The position numbers and the translations under genes were made by a program. From the NCBI GenBank assembly GCA_022559845.1, contig CM040123.1, positions 323,125,933 through 323,189,932 of the forward strand: 64,000 bases of DNA. Reading direction: 5' to 3'. Below the pieces are notes generated by a model, which was not told the origin of the DNA, ran no database searches, and saw only the letters and a list, made by a program, of their open reading frames with translations. This DNA comes from Amorphophallus konjac (lineage: Eukaryota; Streptophyta; Magnoliopsida; Alismatales; Araceae). Shown here one piece after another: positions 23,366 through 35,413 of this stretch. Numbering within the stretch: the stretch's first letter is position 1; every line of letters starts with the position of its first letter.

Positions 23366-25378
23366 AGAAATTTCATCCTCGAAATTTAAGGAGCTAACAA
23401 GAGAAAAGAGAAGAACAACCCGCTACGCTCTCCAAGCACCAACCAAATCTTAAACACACAAAACACGATAACACAATTCTCGAAAAACACAATTCAGAGG
23501 GACACTATCAGACCACAATCACAGGCACATGCTCCTGATCTCAAGGCACATCGATCCACAGAAGGAGCATGGCACACAAAGGAAGACAAGTCCGGCACCT
23601 CCGAAACAGGACATCATCGCTATCGTCTCACAAGGTAAGGAGACACGACCCATGCCACGAAACAGCCACCGATAAAACACATGCCTCGGCAGACAACACA
23701 AGCATCAGCCTAGACAAGGAAACGCAGTCCTCTCAGCTGACTGCTCCAACCATTGGCTTCCGCGCCATAACAACAAATGAAACTGGCACGTAGAATGCCA
23801 ATGACATCACTGGACCACAACACAATCAAGTCAGTCCTCACTCAGACATTACATCTGATTCGAGTTATAGGCCAACTCTACCACGACAGGAGAGTATAAC
23901 AAAACCAATCGACAAGATCTCGGTCCACACAATGCCAAATCAGACTCATAGGGAACTCCTCCCAAGCTGACCACAACCTCAAACAACACCTGCAGAATTC
24001 CCGACTCTGTTCTCAACACAGAACCACGGGACATAACTACAAGGTGGGTCACATCCAGGTAAAATTACAGTTGAACACATGGCTAAAAATGTACTAGCCG
24101 CTCGCAGCTTACCAACAAGGACCCACAAACACCTCTCGGAAAATGCATCTCTAGGACCACGATCCATCCCGAGAGCATAACTTCCAAGAAATATAGAAGA
24201 AAAGGGTACTTGACCAGCATATACGCCAACAGATTTCCCTAATTCTCAAACATGCCAGTGCCAACAACCACAATGCCTCAAGCAACGGCACAGTAACCAA
24301 CAACATCAAGGCACACATAGCCAAGACGATGTCACACCGAGGAAACAAACCTCTCGGCCAGTCAGAATCTTCCAACCAAACGATCCTCGACCCATGGGTT
24401 ATAAGCCCACACGCTTCCACTGTGCACTCAACACAACATGCACATAGGCATGAGAAACAACTCGGCATCCGCATCTCAGCACACCTCTTGGCGCCATCGC
24501 AATTCACAAAACTGTAATGTACCACGCCTCGAGCACTGATCCTGCTAACAGCCGATCACAAGTCGCCAAAGTGCAAACCAACGTGCCAAGAGCCATAGCA
24601 CAAGCCACGAAGAACGCTAGTCTCAGCTTATCCTCTCATCCCGAAATAATCACTTAACCTTCACAGCACAACAGTCACCAAACACGGCATGTCGAACACG
24701 GTGCACAATGGCCCCCAATTCCAAAAATTGGGTCCAAAACCAAGCCACCATCGAACCAAGAGCAGACCAGGTTCAGAACTAACATAGTCCACACATAAGT
24801 AGACACAGGACAAAGGCTTCACGGAGACAGCACTTTCAAAGCTTACCTCGAAAACATGTCACAAGACAAGATGAGAAAGATCAAGCTCGACTAACAGCAG
24901 CTCACCAGGAAGGAAATCCTAGGTTCGCCCGAGCACTCTCTCAACTAAGGCATCCAAACGACCACCTCAATACAACCTTAACACCTCAGGGGCTGAACAA
25001 ACCTCAAGCTGGGATGGCCAAAACAACATTAATATCCTCGGAGAATATGCACAGCCATCACAACAACGATAATACCACCAGCCACCTGAACAAGCCACGG
25101 AAAAATCTCGAACACTGCACCACAGACTCACGCCTGCCGACAAATTTGGCAAAGCACAGCACAACCTGGACAAACACCATGACGAAAGAAGGGCACTTCA
25201 TCAGATCCTGACGAGATCAAAACCATCTTTACAGTGCTAACATAGTGCACACAAGCTCTTATGGGAGAAGCAAAGCGGTAAACAATCACAAAACCTATGC
25301 CAGCTGCCGACTGTACTGGACCTTATGGACTCTAAGCACTACGGTATCTCGAATTTCCATGTACTTTCACAAACACAT
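23366..25378 (-). other. Internal region without genes
   Basis: About 2.0 kb between polypurine tract and primer site. The longest open frame is 124 codons, has no recognisable domain, and lies in a CA-rich stretch. I see no gag, protease or RT motif on either strand. It probably holds packaging signals only. Confidence 0.6.
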
Positions 25379-25390
25379 GCTCTGATACCG
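25379..25390 (-). other. Primer binding site of the 20-32 kb element
   Basis: Minus-strand CGGTATCAGAGC, one base off the initiator tRNA-Met site, two bases from the LTR at 25393. Confidence 0.85.
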
Positions 25391-28033
25391 GCTGTGACAA
25401 CCCAGACTCCGGATACCGGGTAAACCAGATACCACTTGGATTCTGAGAGGCCTCCCAAGAGCGGTAAAGCTCCGAAGGGATAAAAAGGAGTGTGTGAAGT
25501 ATATTAAACTTCTAGATAAAGCAGTAAATAATTAATTACTATGACCATGATTCCTAAAATAGCAAAATAAAATTTCATTTTCTTTAACAATTAAAACTAA
25601 TAGAGTCCGATCCAACTAAAGTACAGTACAACAGGAAAGAGAACGTACTCTCAAGTCGGGGGAAGCCCGACACTGGCAAACGCTGGCAACTAGGAACCAT
25701 GCACTCCGCCTCCAAAGCACGAGGAAGAACCACTACACCTGAAAAGTCAGGGGTGAGCCTCATCTCACTGCTCAGTAAGGGTCCCACAGATACCTACCAT
25801 GAAACAAAAGTGGTAACAGTAGTGCTAAACAACTATAGCAAAGCAGTAACAGCAGGAGTAACAACAACAACAATAGAAGCAACAACCGGCATGACGAAAG
25901 TCGAAGGAGCCACGACTGAGCCGCAAGCTACTCCTATCGGTAAGAACACGAATCCCCAGACACATAGTCGGGAATCACTAAACCGATACGAAAGACTTTG
26001 GTTACATAGCCAAGACACATCACGACACCTCAGTCGTGCATGTTCATCTACCGAGACAAAAGTCTAACTCAAGATCACACGATCTAAAGCACCAATACAT
26101 ACACGATCTCACCGTCATGTACGCTACACTAACCTCAGGTAAAGCCAAGCACAAACTACCCGGCAAGTCACATCAACAGTGATGGAAAATAGTCACAAAA
26201 GCCACAAGTCATCGTGTCGTATGATAGAAGCAACTACTCACTAAAAGAAAAGCCAGATGCGTCCACTGACATCTTACACTACACCTCAAGCGTCTCCCAC
26301 TCGCCTAGAACGGCGATAACTGAGACACCAAACTGAGCACCAAGGAACTATAGTAACGAGTGACTAGTCAGGGTCACGCCCGTCGACGCTCGTCCAACGC
26401 CCCTGACCACGTGTGCACACACAAGCTCAATGTCTTGAGCCAGGCCTCTAGCTGGTTTTCCCCTCCCGTAGGTCTCTCACGGAAAGACAAAAGGGCCCAT
26501 GGCAACCAGCCTACAAACTATCTCAACTGAGAACTCACCCCGTCACCACTCCCCGGTGGGCCGACACGACTACGACTAGTGGAGGCTCACTAGACACAAA
26601 GACTCAAAACAGCAAAGTACGGACATGCTAAGTACGCACCTGTCACACGTACTACAGAGCATAAGGCAGCACACCAGACTGCCTCCAGACTCAGGACTAA
26701 CAACTAGACCTGCTGACATAACGATCCTTGAGTCATAAGACTCAGGTCAAGATCATCACACATAACGGCAACATGCCGTTAATCAGCTATGGACGCACTA
26801 AAATTCGCTTGTTATGTTGTTAGTCTATTCGGAAGGTTGATTCGTCTCTTAAGTGCGTGGGCGTGCCAGTCACGAAGTGACAATTTATTGTGCGCTCGAT
26901 CTGACTAATCAGACGATTGTGTAGTTCGTGTCGGGACCAAAACCCGCCGTGCCATAAAGGTCACGGGTGTCATTTACATCCCCTCGGAGAGGGGAACACC
27001 CTTGATTAATCGCCGGGAATCAGGGCCTCAAGGCCAAGAAACTATATCGAGAGAAACAAGCCGATGGCGGTCTCGGATCAGTCGGGAAGCCCTATGTCTA
27101 GGGAAGCAAGCATTCAAAATATGTCGGTCACTTAAGGGACCATTTTGATATTCGGACGAGCGTCCGGCTTCAGGAAATCGTAATCGTCACTGAGAAAATC
27201 GGAGCATATGTATGCCGGGGCACGACAGATTTATTATTCGAAGGGATGGGAGATGTTCGATTAATCGGAAACCAATAAGTTTGTCAGCCCGGTGCAAGAT
27301 CGAGTCAGGACCATTCCGGGGGTGCCTCCCGCGGTCCAAACGAGGCTTGTGTGGGAGTCGTTAATATTTCCGATGCCGAAGGGCAGCGGGAAAGTGTCCT
27401 AGGACTAGATTCCAAAATAAAGACGCATACAAAGATAGCTGGCTATAGGCCTAGGATGTGGGTCAGGGAATGACCATGACTAGGGTGAACATGTGGTCTA
27501 AGCATGACTCACGAAGGTCTTATTGATATTCCCACGCATAGGGTTCTGGGATGATGAGAGTCGTCTCGTTCCATCCAGATTTTGTCGGTCGTTCATGGAC
27601 CACTTTATGTTCGGACAAAGGTCCGTATTGAAAGCGCGACATAAACGGAAATAAATCCGCACAAATGTATGCCGAGTTTATGGTAATTTTAGTGAAGGAG
27701 CGAAAACGAGTCCCGATGGGAGCGGGTCTGGTTTGACGAACTATCGACCCAGAGCAATGTCAGATTACGGCCATATTGGGATGACTCCCGAGGTCCAAAC
27801 CTGACTTGGAGGGGTGGCATTGATGTTCCCCTTGTACCGGGTCTTGAGGAGAATGAGGTTGCGGAGCGGAACTCATCATCCCTTTTTTATTATTATTATT
27901 TGAATTTCTATCATTATTATTTGTTATTTATATATATATATTTTTGGGTGAGTTTGTTGGTATTATTATTATTTGTTGCATTTGGCACGTATGTGGAGAG
28001 GCAGAGAGTGTACCGCTGGAGGGTGATTTTGGG

Positions 28034-28208
28034 GTGTACCGCTGGAAGCGGTGGGAGGGTGTACCGCTGGAAGTAGCGGAAGGGTGTACCGCTGGAAGCA
28101 GTGGAGGAGTGTACCGCTGAAAGCAGTAGGAGGGTGTACCGCTGGAAGTAGTGAGGGAGTGTACCGCTGAAAGCAGTGGGAGGGTGTACCGCTGGAAGCA
28201 GTGGAGGA
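28034..28208. repeat. 25-bp tandem repeat, seven copies
   Basis: Seven consecutive 25-base units, each starting GTGTACCGCTG. Each unit holds CCGCTG, a four-base spacer (GAAG type) and CAGTGG or a near match, so each can form a small hairpin. The proline-rich frames on the minus strand here are translations of the repeat. Confidence 0.95.
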
Positions 28209-28829
28209 GTGCCGGATAGAGGCACATGAAGTGTGCCGGAGGAGGAGGTACGAGTGTGCCGGGTAAAGAGGCACGAGTGTGCTGGTGAAGGAGCAGGGTC
28301 TGCCAAGGTCTATGCACATTAGGGATGTGTGGAGGGCAAGGTTTGCCAAGGTCAATGCAGCTGAGGCTGGGTTGGGGAAGTTCCCTCTGTTCATGAGGCG
28401 CATGTGAGGAGTTGATTTGGTTTTCTTTTATTCATGTAGACCATGTTCATGGCTATGTTCGGTAGACCGTCATGAAGAGGCGAGTGTTCAGTTATTCGGG
28501 TTCTCTGTAGTTCGTTTGTTATTTTGGTGAAGCCATTGCATTAGTGTTTATTTTGTTCGTTTGTTGCTTCTTTTTGCATTATTACTTTTCTTTTATTATG
28601 ATTGCTATTATGTTAGTTCTGACAAAAATTCGGCAGCATCTCCCCTTGACCCGGATGGTAAGGGGGGTAAACGGGAACGCACCCACAAGGAGTGGCGGAA
28701 CCCGACAATTTGAGGTGGGTGCCAGAGGCAGCGGCACCTTTGATAAAACTTCAGAAAGCTCGAAGAAAATACCGAACGAGAAGCCACTATGCTGACATAG
28801 GTCACAAATGCACCGGGGAAGCAATGGCT

Positions 28830-28960
28830 AGGGTGTGCCGGGCTGAACTGGCCGGGGGAGATTGGGTGTGCCGTTCGAGGCTGGTTGGGGTGTGCCACTG
28901 GGGGCACAGCTGGGGTGTGCCGCTGGGAGCACAGTTGGGGTGTGCCACTGGGGTAAGGCT
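28830..28960. repeat. Related GTGTGCC repeats, about five copies
   Basis: Units of 26-29 bases starting GGGTGTGCC, some with the pairable core GTGCC...GGCAC. Related to the 25-bp array. Confidence 0.8.
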
Positions 28961-29713
28961 GAAGGGGCGAGGGTGAGGGCCAGAGGCCCCTACGAAGGAG
29001 CTACGCCAATGGGGGAAAGCTCACTGCCGGAGGCCAAACCGATGAGGAAGAAGAGGAAGAGGAAAACACCAAGGGATGCAAACACGCAAGAAATATCTTA
29101 GAAAGCCATCAAAAATATTCGCAAGCCTTCTAATTCTATTCTCACAAGAGGAATGCCCCGAGGGGACTAATACATTGTAACAAAAGGAAAACGGGGAAAA
29201 AGGGAAAGCAAGAAAGAACAAGATATGGTGGGGGGAAATGGAACATCAGCTCCTCTCCTCCCAGACCTCACTCACTCCTCTTCTCTTCTTCTCATCTATC
29301 TTCTTCTCTTCCATCTTCTTTCTCTTGACTCAGGCGCTGGTGGTCAGAGCGGCAGGCTCCTCTTCTTCTCCTCTTCTTCTTCTCTTTCTCTTCGCACGGA
29401 CGGTGGTAGACGGAGCAGCAGGGGGAGCAGGAGCCTCCCCTCCTCTTCTTCTTCTTTTTCTCTTCTTCTCTTCTTTATTCCCCCTCCCTCCGTTCTCCAC
29501 CTTTGGAGCAGCGGAGGCTTTTTATATCTTCCATGGTGAGAGCTTCCGAAGGCAGGAAGCGTCCGAAGTTGACGGGCATTAAATGGGAGTTGACTCCTTT
29601 TTCCTTGGTGACAGGGGGTAGTTGTCGTGCCTTTGGGAGGGGACGACACCTCGGCTAGCCCCGCTGCTTGCCAAGGATCATAGGGCGTGGTGTTAGAGGT
29701 TGCTTGCTGGCTG

Positions 29714-30215
29714 CGCACCGAAGTGTGCCGCTGAACGGGTGGAGCGCTGTGCCGGTGGAAGACCGTGGAGCCGTGCCGTTGGAGGGCCAGAAAACTGTGC
29801 CACTGGGGGGGCTGGACAATTGTGCCGCTGGGGGCTAGACAGATGTGCCGTTGGAAGGGCTGGCAAGCGTGCCGCTGAGGGGGCACTAAGAGCTTGCCGT
29901 TGAAGGGGCATGAAAGGGGTGTGCTGGCCAGGGCACTGAAGACGTGCTGCTGGAGGCACTCACAGGAGTGTGCCGCTGAGGGCGCTTCAGGGTGTGCCGC
30001 TGGAGGCTTAGGGAGCTGTGCCGTTGAAGGCATTTGAAGGAGTGTGCCGCTGAGAGGGCTTGGGGACTGTGCCTTTGAAAGGCATGAAGACTGTTCCGTT
30101 GAAAGGCATACTGAGCTATTGTGCCACTGGAGGGGCCTTGAGGGTGTGCCGCTAGAGGCACAGGAGTGTGCCGCTGGGGGCAACTGGGAGTGTGCCGCTG
30201 GGGCACTTCAGGGTG
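29714..30215. repeat. Degenerate GTGCCGCTGG repeats, about twenty copies
   Basis: Irregular 23-28 base units with cores such as GTGCCGCTGGAGGCAC, again self-complementary at the ends. The 279-codon and smaller minus-strand frames across this stretch reflect the repeat and are not called as genes. Confidence 0.85.
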
Positions 30216-32381
30216 TTTTTTTTCTTTTTCTCTTTTCTTCTTTTCTTCTTCTCTTCTCTCTTCTTTATTCCCATGCACGTAAACATGGGGTGAGAATTTT
30301 TAGTGTCCACATCAGCTTAGTCCCTAAGCCAAAATCATGGTAAAACACAGTATGGAAGACGGCATAGAACAGCTGGATCCATAACAACAATAATAAGTCC
30401 TCGGCCCCTGGGCCGCTCATCAGACTCACAATTCCGCATAACAAGAAACACGGAACATGAGGGATTACCAAAGCCCTCAAACCACATGGACACACAAATC
30501 GAGGTATGACGATACCTCCAAGCATCTAAAACCAGGTCTCGATCCTTATAGGATAGACGAGACACTCACGAGGTCACGTGTCAACCACTGGTCACAACCG
30601 GGTTGACCGGAACCATAATGATCCTCCAAATAACACGAAACACTGCTCGGTACAGTGGCACTCCCGAACACCCTATAACACAGTCACAACCCTCATATGA
30701 TGTCCAAGACATCCACGGAATAATGGGCTAACCAAGACGTTGAAGCCAAAACAACCGGAAACCAAACCGGCGAAGAAAACACTGTTAAGGCAGTCGCGGT
30801 GGCAAGATAGCCGTGGTTCTCAATAAGCCGCGCTCACTCAGACGCGGTTAAGGACTAGCCACGTTTACACAGTAGCGGTTCCAGACAAACCACATTTGGC
30901 CTATGAATGAAAAAAACATAAAAAGAGCAGAAGAAGATAGAATCGACGCTTCACAAAGTGGAGTCGACTTAGAGATAAACGTGGTTTCAAAGATAGCCGC
31001 GATCATCCAGATGCAGGTACGCGTTGACCGTAAGCATCCCAGACGCGGTACGCCAAAGACAGTGTCTATAAGAAGACAAAGTAGGTGGAGATGAAGACAG
31101 GCAGACGCGGTTTCAAGCCAACCGCGGCCATCAGACGTGGTTCAGCGCTGACCACATTCTCCCACCGCCACACACGTCGAACTAACAAAGCTCGAAAAGT
31201 GGTCGCGGTTCACGACTGACCGCTACCAAGGTCGAGAGTCGAACGCGGTTTCTGCTGAACCGCGTTCAGCCTCCGGCCCGAAATCTGTAAACCTTACAAA
31301 ACCCGATCTTTCCACGCCCCAATCACTCCTAAACGACGGGGAAACATCCCTAGAGTCGATATCAACCTTTCATAAGCTGGAAGGGATCAAACGCTCCTCA
31401 AAACGGCAAGAAATGGGTGATTCCCACGAATCAACCCAAAACGAGTCACATAGACAAACGGGCTCATACCGGCCCCAAATCACAACCAAATGGAGTTAAA
31501 CTGGCGAGAAACGAATCCCAACATGCCAAGGATTCAAATTTTACCATTTAATGTGAAAACCATCGCCTGGAATGGCGAACACGGCTCACACCCCCGAAAC
31601 ATGATTTTACCCTTAAAGCTGGAAAACCCGCTTAAACCCACACCGTTCGGCTCCAAACCACGAGGGAATGTAGGAAAAGAGTAGGGTATCCATCCCCCTA
31701 CCTCCACCAAAGATCTCACGTGCCGAAATGGCCAAACCATGCCGAAAACAATAACACGAACAACCCACACAGACTTCGAATCCACGAATGGGATTGCGCC
31801 AACGCCACTCTCCGATACTCGCGCCATCACATCTCAAGTCAGCTCCACGCCATCACCACCTCATCCAGCTCCGTCACCGTCGTGCGCCCAGGGGGAGAGG
31901 AGAAGAGAGGAGAGGGAACAGAGGGAGAGAAGTGAGAGGTCGTGAGGGGAGAGAGAGGAGAGAGAAAGGGTAAAAAGGAAAAGAAAATAGGAAATTAGCA
32001 ATTTTCCTAAAATCTAAATTTTCACACGAAATTCTGTAAACTCAGAAAAATATGAAAAAATAGTCTTCGTGATCCTCGGAACGAGCACAATACACCGGTA
32101 GCGTCCCAGAGTCGCAAAACTCAACGGTTCACTCTCCACGAGGTTCCATAAGTTATACAAGGGAAAAACCCGAGTGGATCATAAAACATGTTTCAGGACC
32201 CACGAAATCACTCCGAAAGCTCTCTGATTCCGATCCGAAGAATCCAGGGTATTGCATCCGGAGTGGAAGGATCTTTCACTGTATTTTCCCCCAAAATAGT
32301 CAGGCCCAAGAACAGTCTCAGCCGGACAGAGGAACTGAAGAATAGGCAGAGGAGTCCACCCTCGGGACCCAATATGATCTG

Positions 32382-32951
32382 TTGAAGCACTTGGATAAGA
32401 CGCTTGCCCGGATCTCCATCCTTGAATTGATTAAGAGGTCTAAAACCCATCAAGAAGCATTAATGGAATATCTTCAAAAGGTAATGGTAAATGAAGACCT
32501 CCCAGTAGAGAAGATCTCAGCGGTGCTCACGCCGACAAGTACACAACCGGCCATCACGTTTCATGATCACGAGCTTGCCCCCAAGGAGGCTAAAAAATAC
32601 GCGTTGTGTATTGCGGTGAAAATCAATGGGGTGTCTTTGAACCCATATTTGGTGGATAATGGTGCATCGATAAATGTGATTTCTTTGAGCACCCTTCAAT
32701 TGTGTGGGGCCGACACAGAACAAATAAGGCCTTCGACAATCACAGTCACATCATATGACAATAGAAAAAGGCCACCGAAGGGGATGATTACGTTGAATGT
32801 AGAGGTGGGTCTTGTTGTAGTTCCTACAAATTTTCATATCCTCGACATGGACCCAACATTCAAAGGCATACTGGGCCGTCCCTACATAGAGCCAATGAAC
32901 GCCGTCCCTTCTACCAACCATCAATGCTTGAAGTTCATGTACAAGGGATGA
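32382..32951 (+). pseudogene. Tat/Ogre-type aspartic protease
   Basis: Frame of 189 codons with the retropepsin pattern of the Tat lineage: KINGVSLNPYLVDNGASINV carries D-N-G in place of the usual D-S/T-G. The flap and closing motif ILGRPYIEPMNAVPSTNHQC matches the known LGRPWIHxAGAVPSTxHQ signature. Upstream of the frame (32262-32381), sequence continuous with the gag tail at 20009 is in shifted frames. The enzyme would cut the Gag-Pol polyprotein. It is part of the same plus-strand element as the gag at 17826, separated by the 20-32 kb insertion. The frame ends at 32951, and pol sequence beyond is degraded. Confidence 0.8.
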
Positions 32952-33110
32952 ATTGTCAAAGTATTTAGCATGCCCATCCTTCCTACGGTGGATGCTATTA
33001 CTACTTCCCTACCCTTTGTTTGGCCGACCCACCGGCCCATTCTTTCACTATTAGACATATGTGACCCTTGTCGTGCCCCATAAACACAAAAGAAGCCGCT
33101 TCCAGCACCA

Positions 33111-33527
33111 ATGCCACATCTCCTTTCCCGTTGTAAGGGATGGGAGATTATGATGAACACGGGCTACCAACCGGGCAAAGGCTTAGGGTCGCAGTCACAA
33201 GGAAGGCTGAAACTGATGAAGAAGGCAAGATTAATTCTTAGAGCCGGCCTAGGCTTCGAAGGACCAATGGAAGTGGACGGGAAACCCCTTGAGTGGTCAC
33301 TATACTCTCACTTTAAGAAGGGGCCTATTGTTCAAATGGGGGACCACTCACAGGAAACACATGGGGGATCACAAGTTGCATATTTAGCCGAAGGATGTTC
33401 AAGGGCTCTCAAGAGAGGAAAAGTGGATGACCCGGAGTGCGAGTGGTACAATGGTTTGACATACATAATATTTGCATTGCACTACAAAGGATGTTCTTGC
33501 CTCCATACCCAGAGAGGCCACCTTTGA
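33111..33527 (+). pseudogene. G-patch-like segment of Tat-type pol
   Basis: A frame beginning MPHLLSRCKGWEIMMNTGYQ and holding GYQPGKGLGSQSQG, the G-patch-like motif found between protease and RT in Tat elements, followed by LGFEG. It is in the expected order after the protease at 32382. Sequence further right (33528-34310) has only shifted fragments. No RT motif appears before the next element begins at 34311, so the rest of pol is either lost or lies beyond the window. Confidence 0.65.
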
Positions 33528-34310
33528 TCTCCGACATGCCAGGAGGGGCCATAGTTCTTGCCAAAGCTCCAAACAACCCTCTCAAGGAGGACGTTGCCAT
33601 TGACAGATCGCTTTCTGTCATTTTCACTACCCATTCTCCTCAACCTTTGCTGCTGACTTCTTCTTGGGCCAGACAGTTGTCTGATAATCTTCCTAGGTCT
33701 CCTTCTTTGATTACATTCCTGTGCGGTTTTTTCAGCCCACATACAATTTTTAATCATGATATGCTCTATGAGCCCCCAAACTCCTTAGCTATAATTCACA
33801 TTTCTTCTCCTACAACTACTTTTAATTATTTTGTTATTACAAATTTAAACGAAAAAAAAATGCCATTTTCCAAACTCCTCAACAACACATTTCTTTTAAA
33901 GAGACCACTTACATCTCCCACGAGTGTGCCCCGACTTACAGGCCACTCATCCAAGGTCCCCTGAGTGACCTCCTCTACCCCTCCTCTAAGGGGTCTCTCC
34001 CTGTACATTCTTCAGGGTCTTCTTCTTCTCTAGGACAAGTCAATCAGGTTAGTGTGGGCATTAGAATCGGTAGGTGGGTGGTCCGGAGAAGTGTGTATAT
34101 CCGCGATGTGCATTCACGGTGTACCTCTCCTTCCCGCAATAGTATTGCTGCAAATACCTACGACACCCCAAGTTAGAATGATAAAAGAATATGATCGCCA
34201 AAGGTTGTTACCTGAACCTCACAGCAAGAATATGATCACAAACGACTCTAAGCGGGGAAAGGGTGGGGTCCCTTCTTCTCCATCCTAGACCAGCCAAGGG
34301 CAGAGAGCCC
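33528..34310 (+). other. Decayed continuation of the Tat-type element
   Basis: Fragments in several frames, with an AT-rich stretch near 33800-33870. Nothing I can name. Ends where the minus-strand LTR starts; agccc at 34306-34310 is the candidate target site. Confidence 0.4.
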
Positions 34311-35400
34311 TGTTACATCCCACGATGCCGAAGTCCTGTATACAATACCAAATCTCACGAATACACAAGAAAATATGCCATTAGTTCTGGGAAGTGCAGT
34401 ACATGATCTAAAAATGTATGAAAGAAATAAGATGGTGGCGTGATTACCTGGGGGGTCGTGGGAAGGAGGGGTGGTCGAGACTTTCAGCCACCCACCTTCC
34501 CATTTGTATTAAGATGGAAACCTCTGTATGAGGATCTAAGGATTCTAGTATGCAATGGAATGTAAATGGGAAAAGGGAAATTTGCAAGAAGCAAGCAGTG
34601 AACACGGAGAACAGAAAATCAAACTCGGGAGGGGATCACCCTCGTGAATGCCCAGAGGTAGAGCTCAGAGATCACTCCCCAAAGTGCAACTCCATCTCCT
34701 CCGTCTCCCTACTCCGAAGCTCTAGCTCTTTCTGTCTTCCCGGGGAGGTTGGGTTTTCTTCCGATTATGCCTCCAAAATCACCTTCTGAATGGCCTCCCT
34801 CGAGAAATCTCTCTCCGCCAGAGTCACCACGTTAGTCCTCTGCCCAAGAGATCTCCTCCCAAAAAGTCCCCCGGCCAAGTGCCACCACCACCAGTGCCAC
34901 CACCCCCGAGGGAAGAGTTTTTTGGTCTTCATCACCTCCCTCTGGAAGGGTCAGACAATGTGGGATAGATCGTGTGCGATAGGGCAGGATTAGTGCGGAA
35001 CGTGGTGGGAGAACGGGCCACGTTCTTTGACCAGTAGTTGCAAGAAAGGCGGCCAAGGAGCTGGTCGTTTAAGGACATGGGCGGCCAGGTATGTGGCCTT
35101 CCAAGAAGATGGAGGGTGGCCAGCCATGTGGCCTCCTACTGGGGTATGCGGCCAACATAGTTGCCACCCAGGGGGTGAAGGGCGGCCATCGGTTGGGTCG
35201 CCCAGGGGAGGTGGACGGCCAAGGGTTTGGCCGCCCAGCCCATGGGCCTTGGCCCCTTCAAGTGAGGGTGGCCCATGAACGCACAAGTGTTTGGGCTGGA
35301 CTTAAAGCATGAAACGATGAAAACCTGAGTGAAATGATTGTGTTACTCACATGATGGTCTAACTGGAGATCCGTGGGATGTCCAAAATTAGGCGTCTACA
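34311..35400 (-). repeat. 3' LTR of the minus-strand Tat-type element
   Basis: 1090 bases, minus-strand start TGTAGACGCC and end GATGTAACA (TG...CA). Only one LTR is in the window, so no partner confirms the edges. The polypurine tract next to it and the TG...CA ends are the support. Contains six N6-spaced palindromes at 35047-35236. Confidence 0.65.
35047..35236. repeat. Palindrome cluster A: GGGCGGCCA-N6-TGGCCGCCC (6 copies)
   Basis: Six imperfect palindromes with arms close to GGGCGGCCA and TGGCCGCCC. All have exactly six bases between the arms. They lie within the LTR. Confidence 0.85.
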
Positions 35401-35413
35401 AATGCCCCTCCGG
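35401..35413 (-). other. Polypurine tract of the minus-strand Tat-type element
   Basis: Minus-strand CCGGAGGGGCATT abutting the LTR start. Confidence 0.6.

Larger units (their letters stand above)
26788..30311. mobile_element. 3.5 kb insertion with inverted ends and hairpin repeats
   Basis: Flanked by tcagc at 26783-26787 and 30312-30316, and the other LTR copy is uninterrupted at this point (about 21405), so the boundaries are firm. Left end TATGGACGCACTAAAATTC and the complement of the right end TGTGGACACTAAAAATTC form an imperfect 18-19 bp inverted repeat. Inside are two diverged copies of a roughly 450-base unit (27118-27890) and three blocks of hairpin repeats. A GGGGAGATGCTGCCGAATTTTTGTCA-type segment at 28618-28650 (minus strand) resembles the LTR end at 63790. 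It may be a solo LTR with unusually long inverted ends, or a truncated LTR element in minus orientation. No domain was recognised in its frames. Confidence 0.7.
20010..32256 (-). mobile_element. Non-autonomous LTR element with long LTRs and no coding capacity
   Basis: Two 3.34 kb LTRs (20010-23351 and 25393-32256, the latter carrying a 3.5 kb insertion) flank only 2.04 kb. The 5-bp target duplication tccgg is at 20005-20009 and 32257-32261. The order of primer site (25379-25390) and polypurine tract (23352-23365) sets the minus orientation. No gag or pol frame is present, so by definition this is a large retrotransposon derivative (LARD). Its LTR is related to the solo LTR at 40170. The two LTRs differ by roughly a tenth in the stretches I compared, so it is not recent. 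It interrupts the Tat-type element between the gag tail and the protease. Confidence 0.88.
25393..32256 (-). repeat. 5' LTR of the 20-32 kb element, interrupted
   Basis: Made of 25393-26787 and 30317-32256, about 3.34 kb when joined, matching 20010-23351. Outer edge GGGTATTGCA then tccgg. Contains a perfect 10-bp-arm hairpin at 31241-31267 (GAACGCGGTT and AACCGCGTTC, 7-base loop). Confidence 0.88.

Noticed and set aside
28034..28208. CRISPR-like array
   Set aside because: Units are contiguous with no unique spacers, and the context is a plant retrotransposon.
29344..30278. Long minus-strand frames (up to 279 codons) rich in proline, alanine, histidine and glutamine
   Set aside because: They are translations of the GTGCCGCTGG repeats; overlapping frames are equally long and there is no domain.
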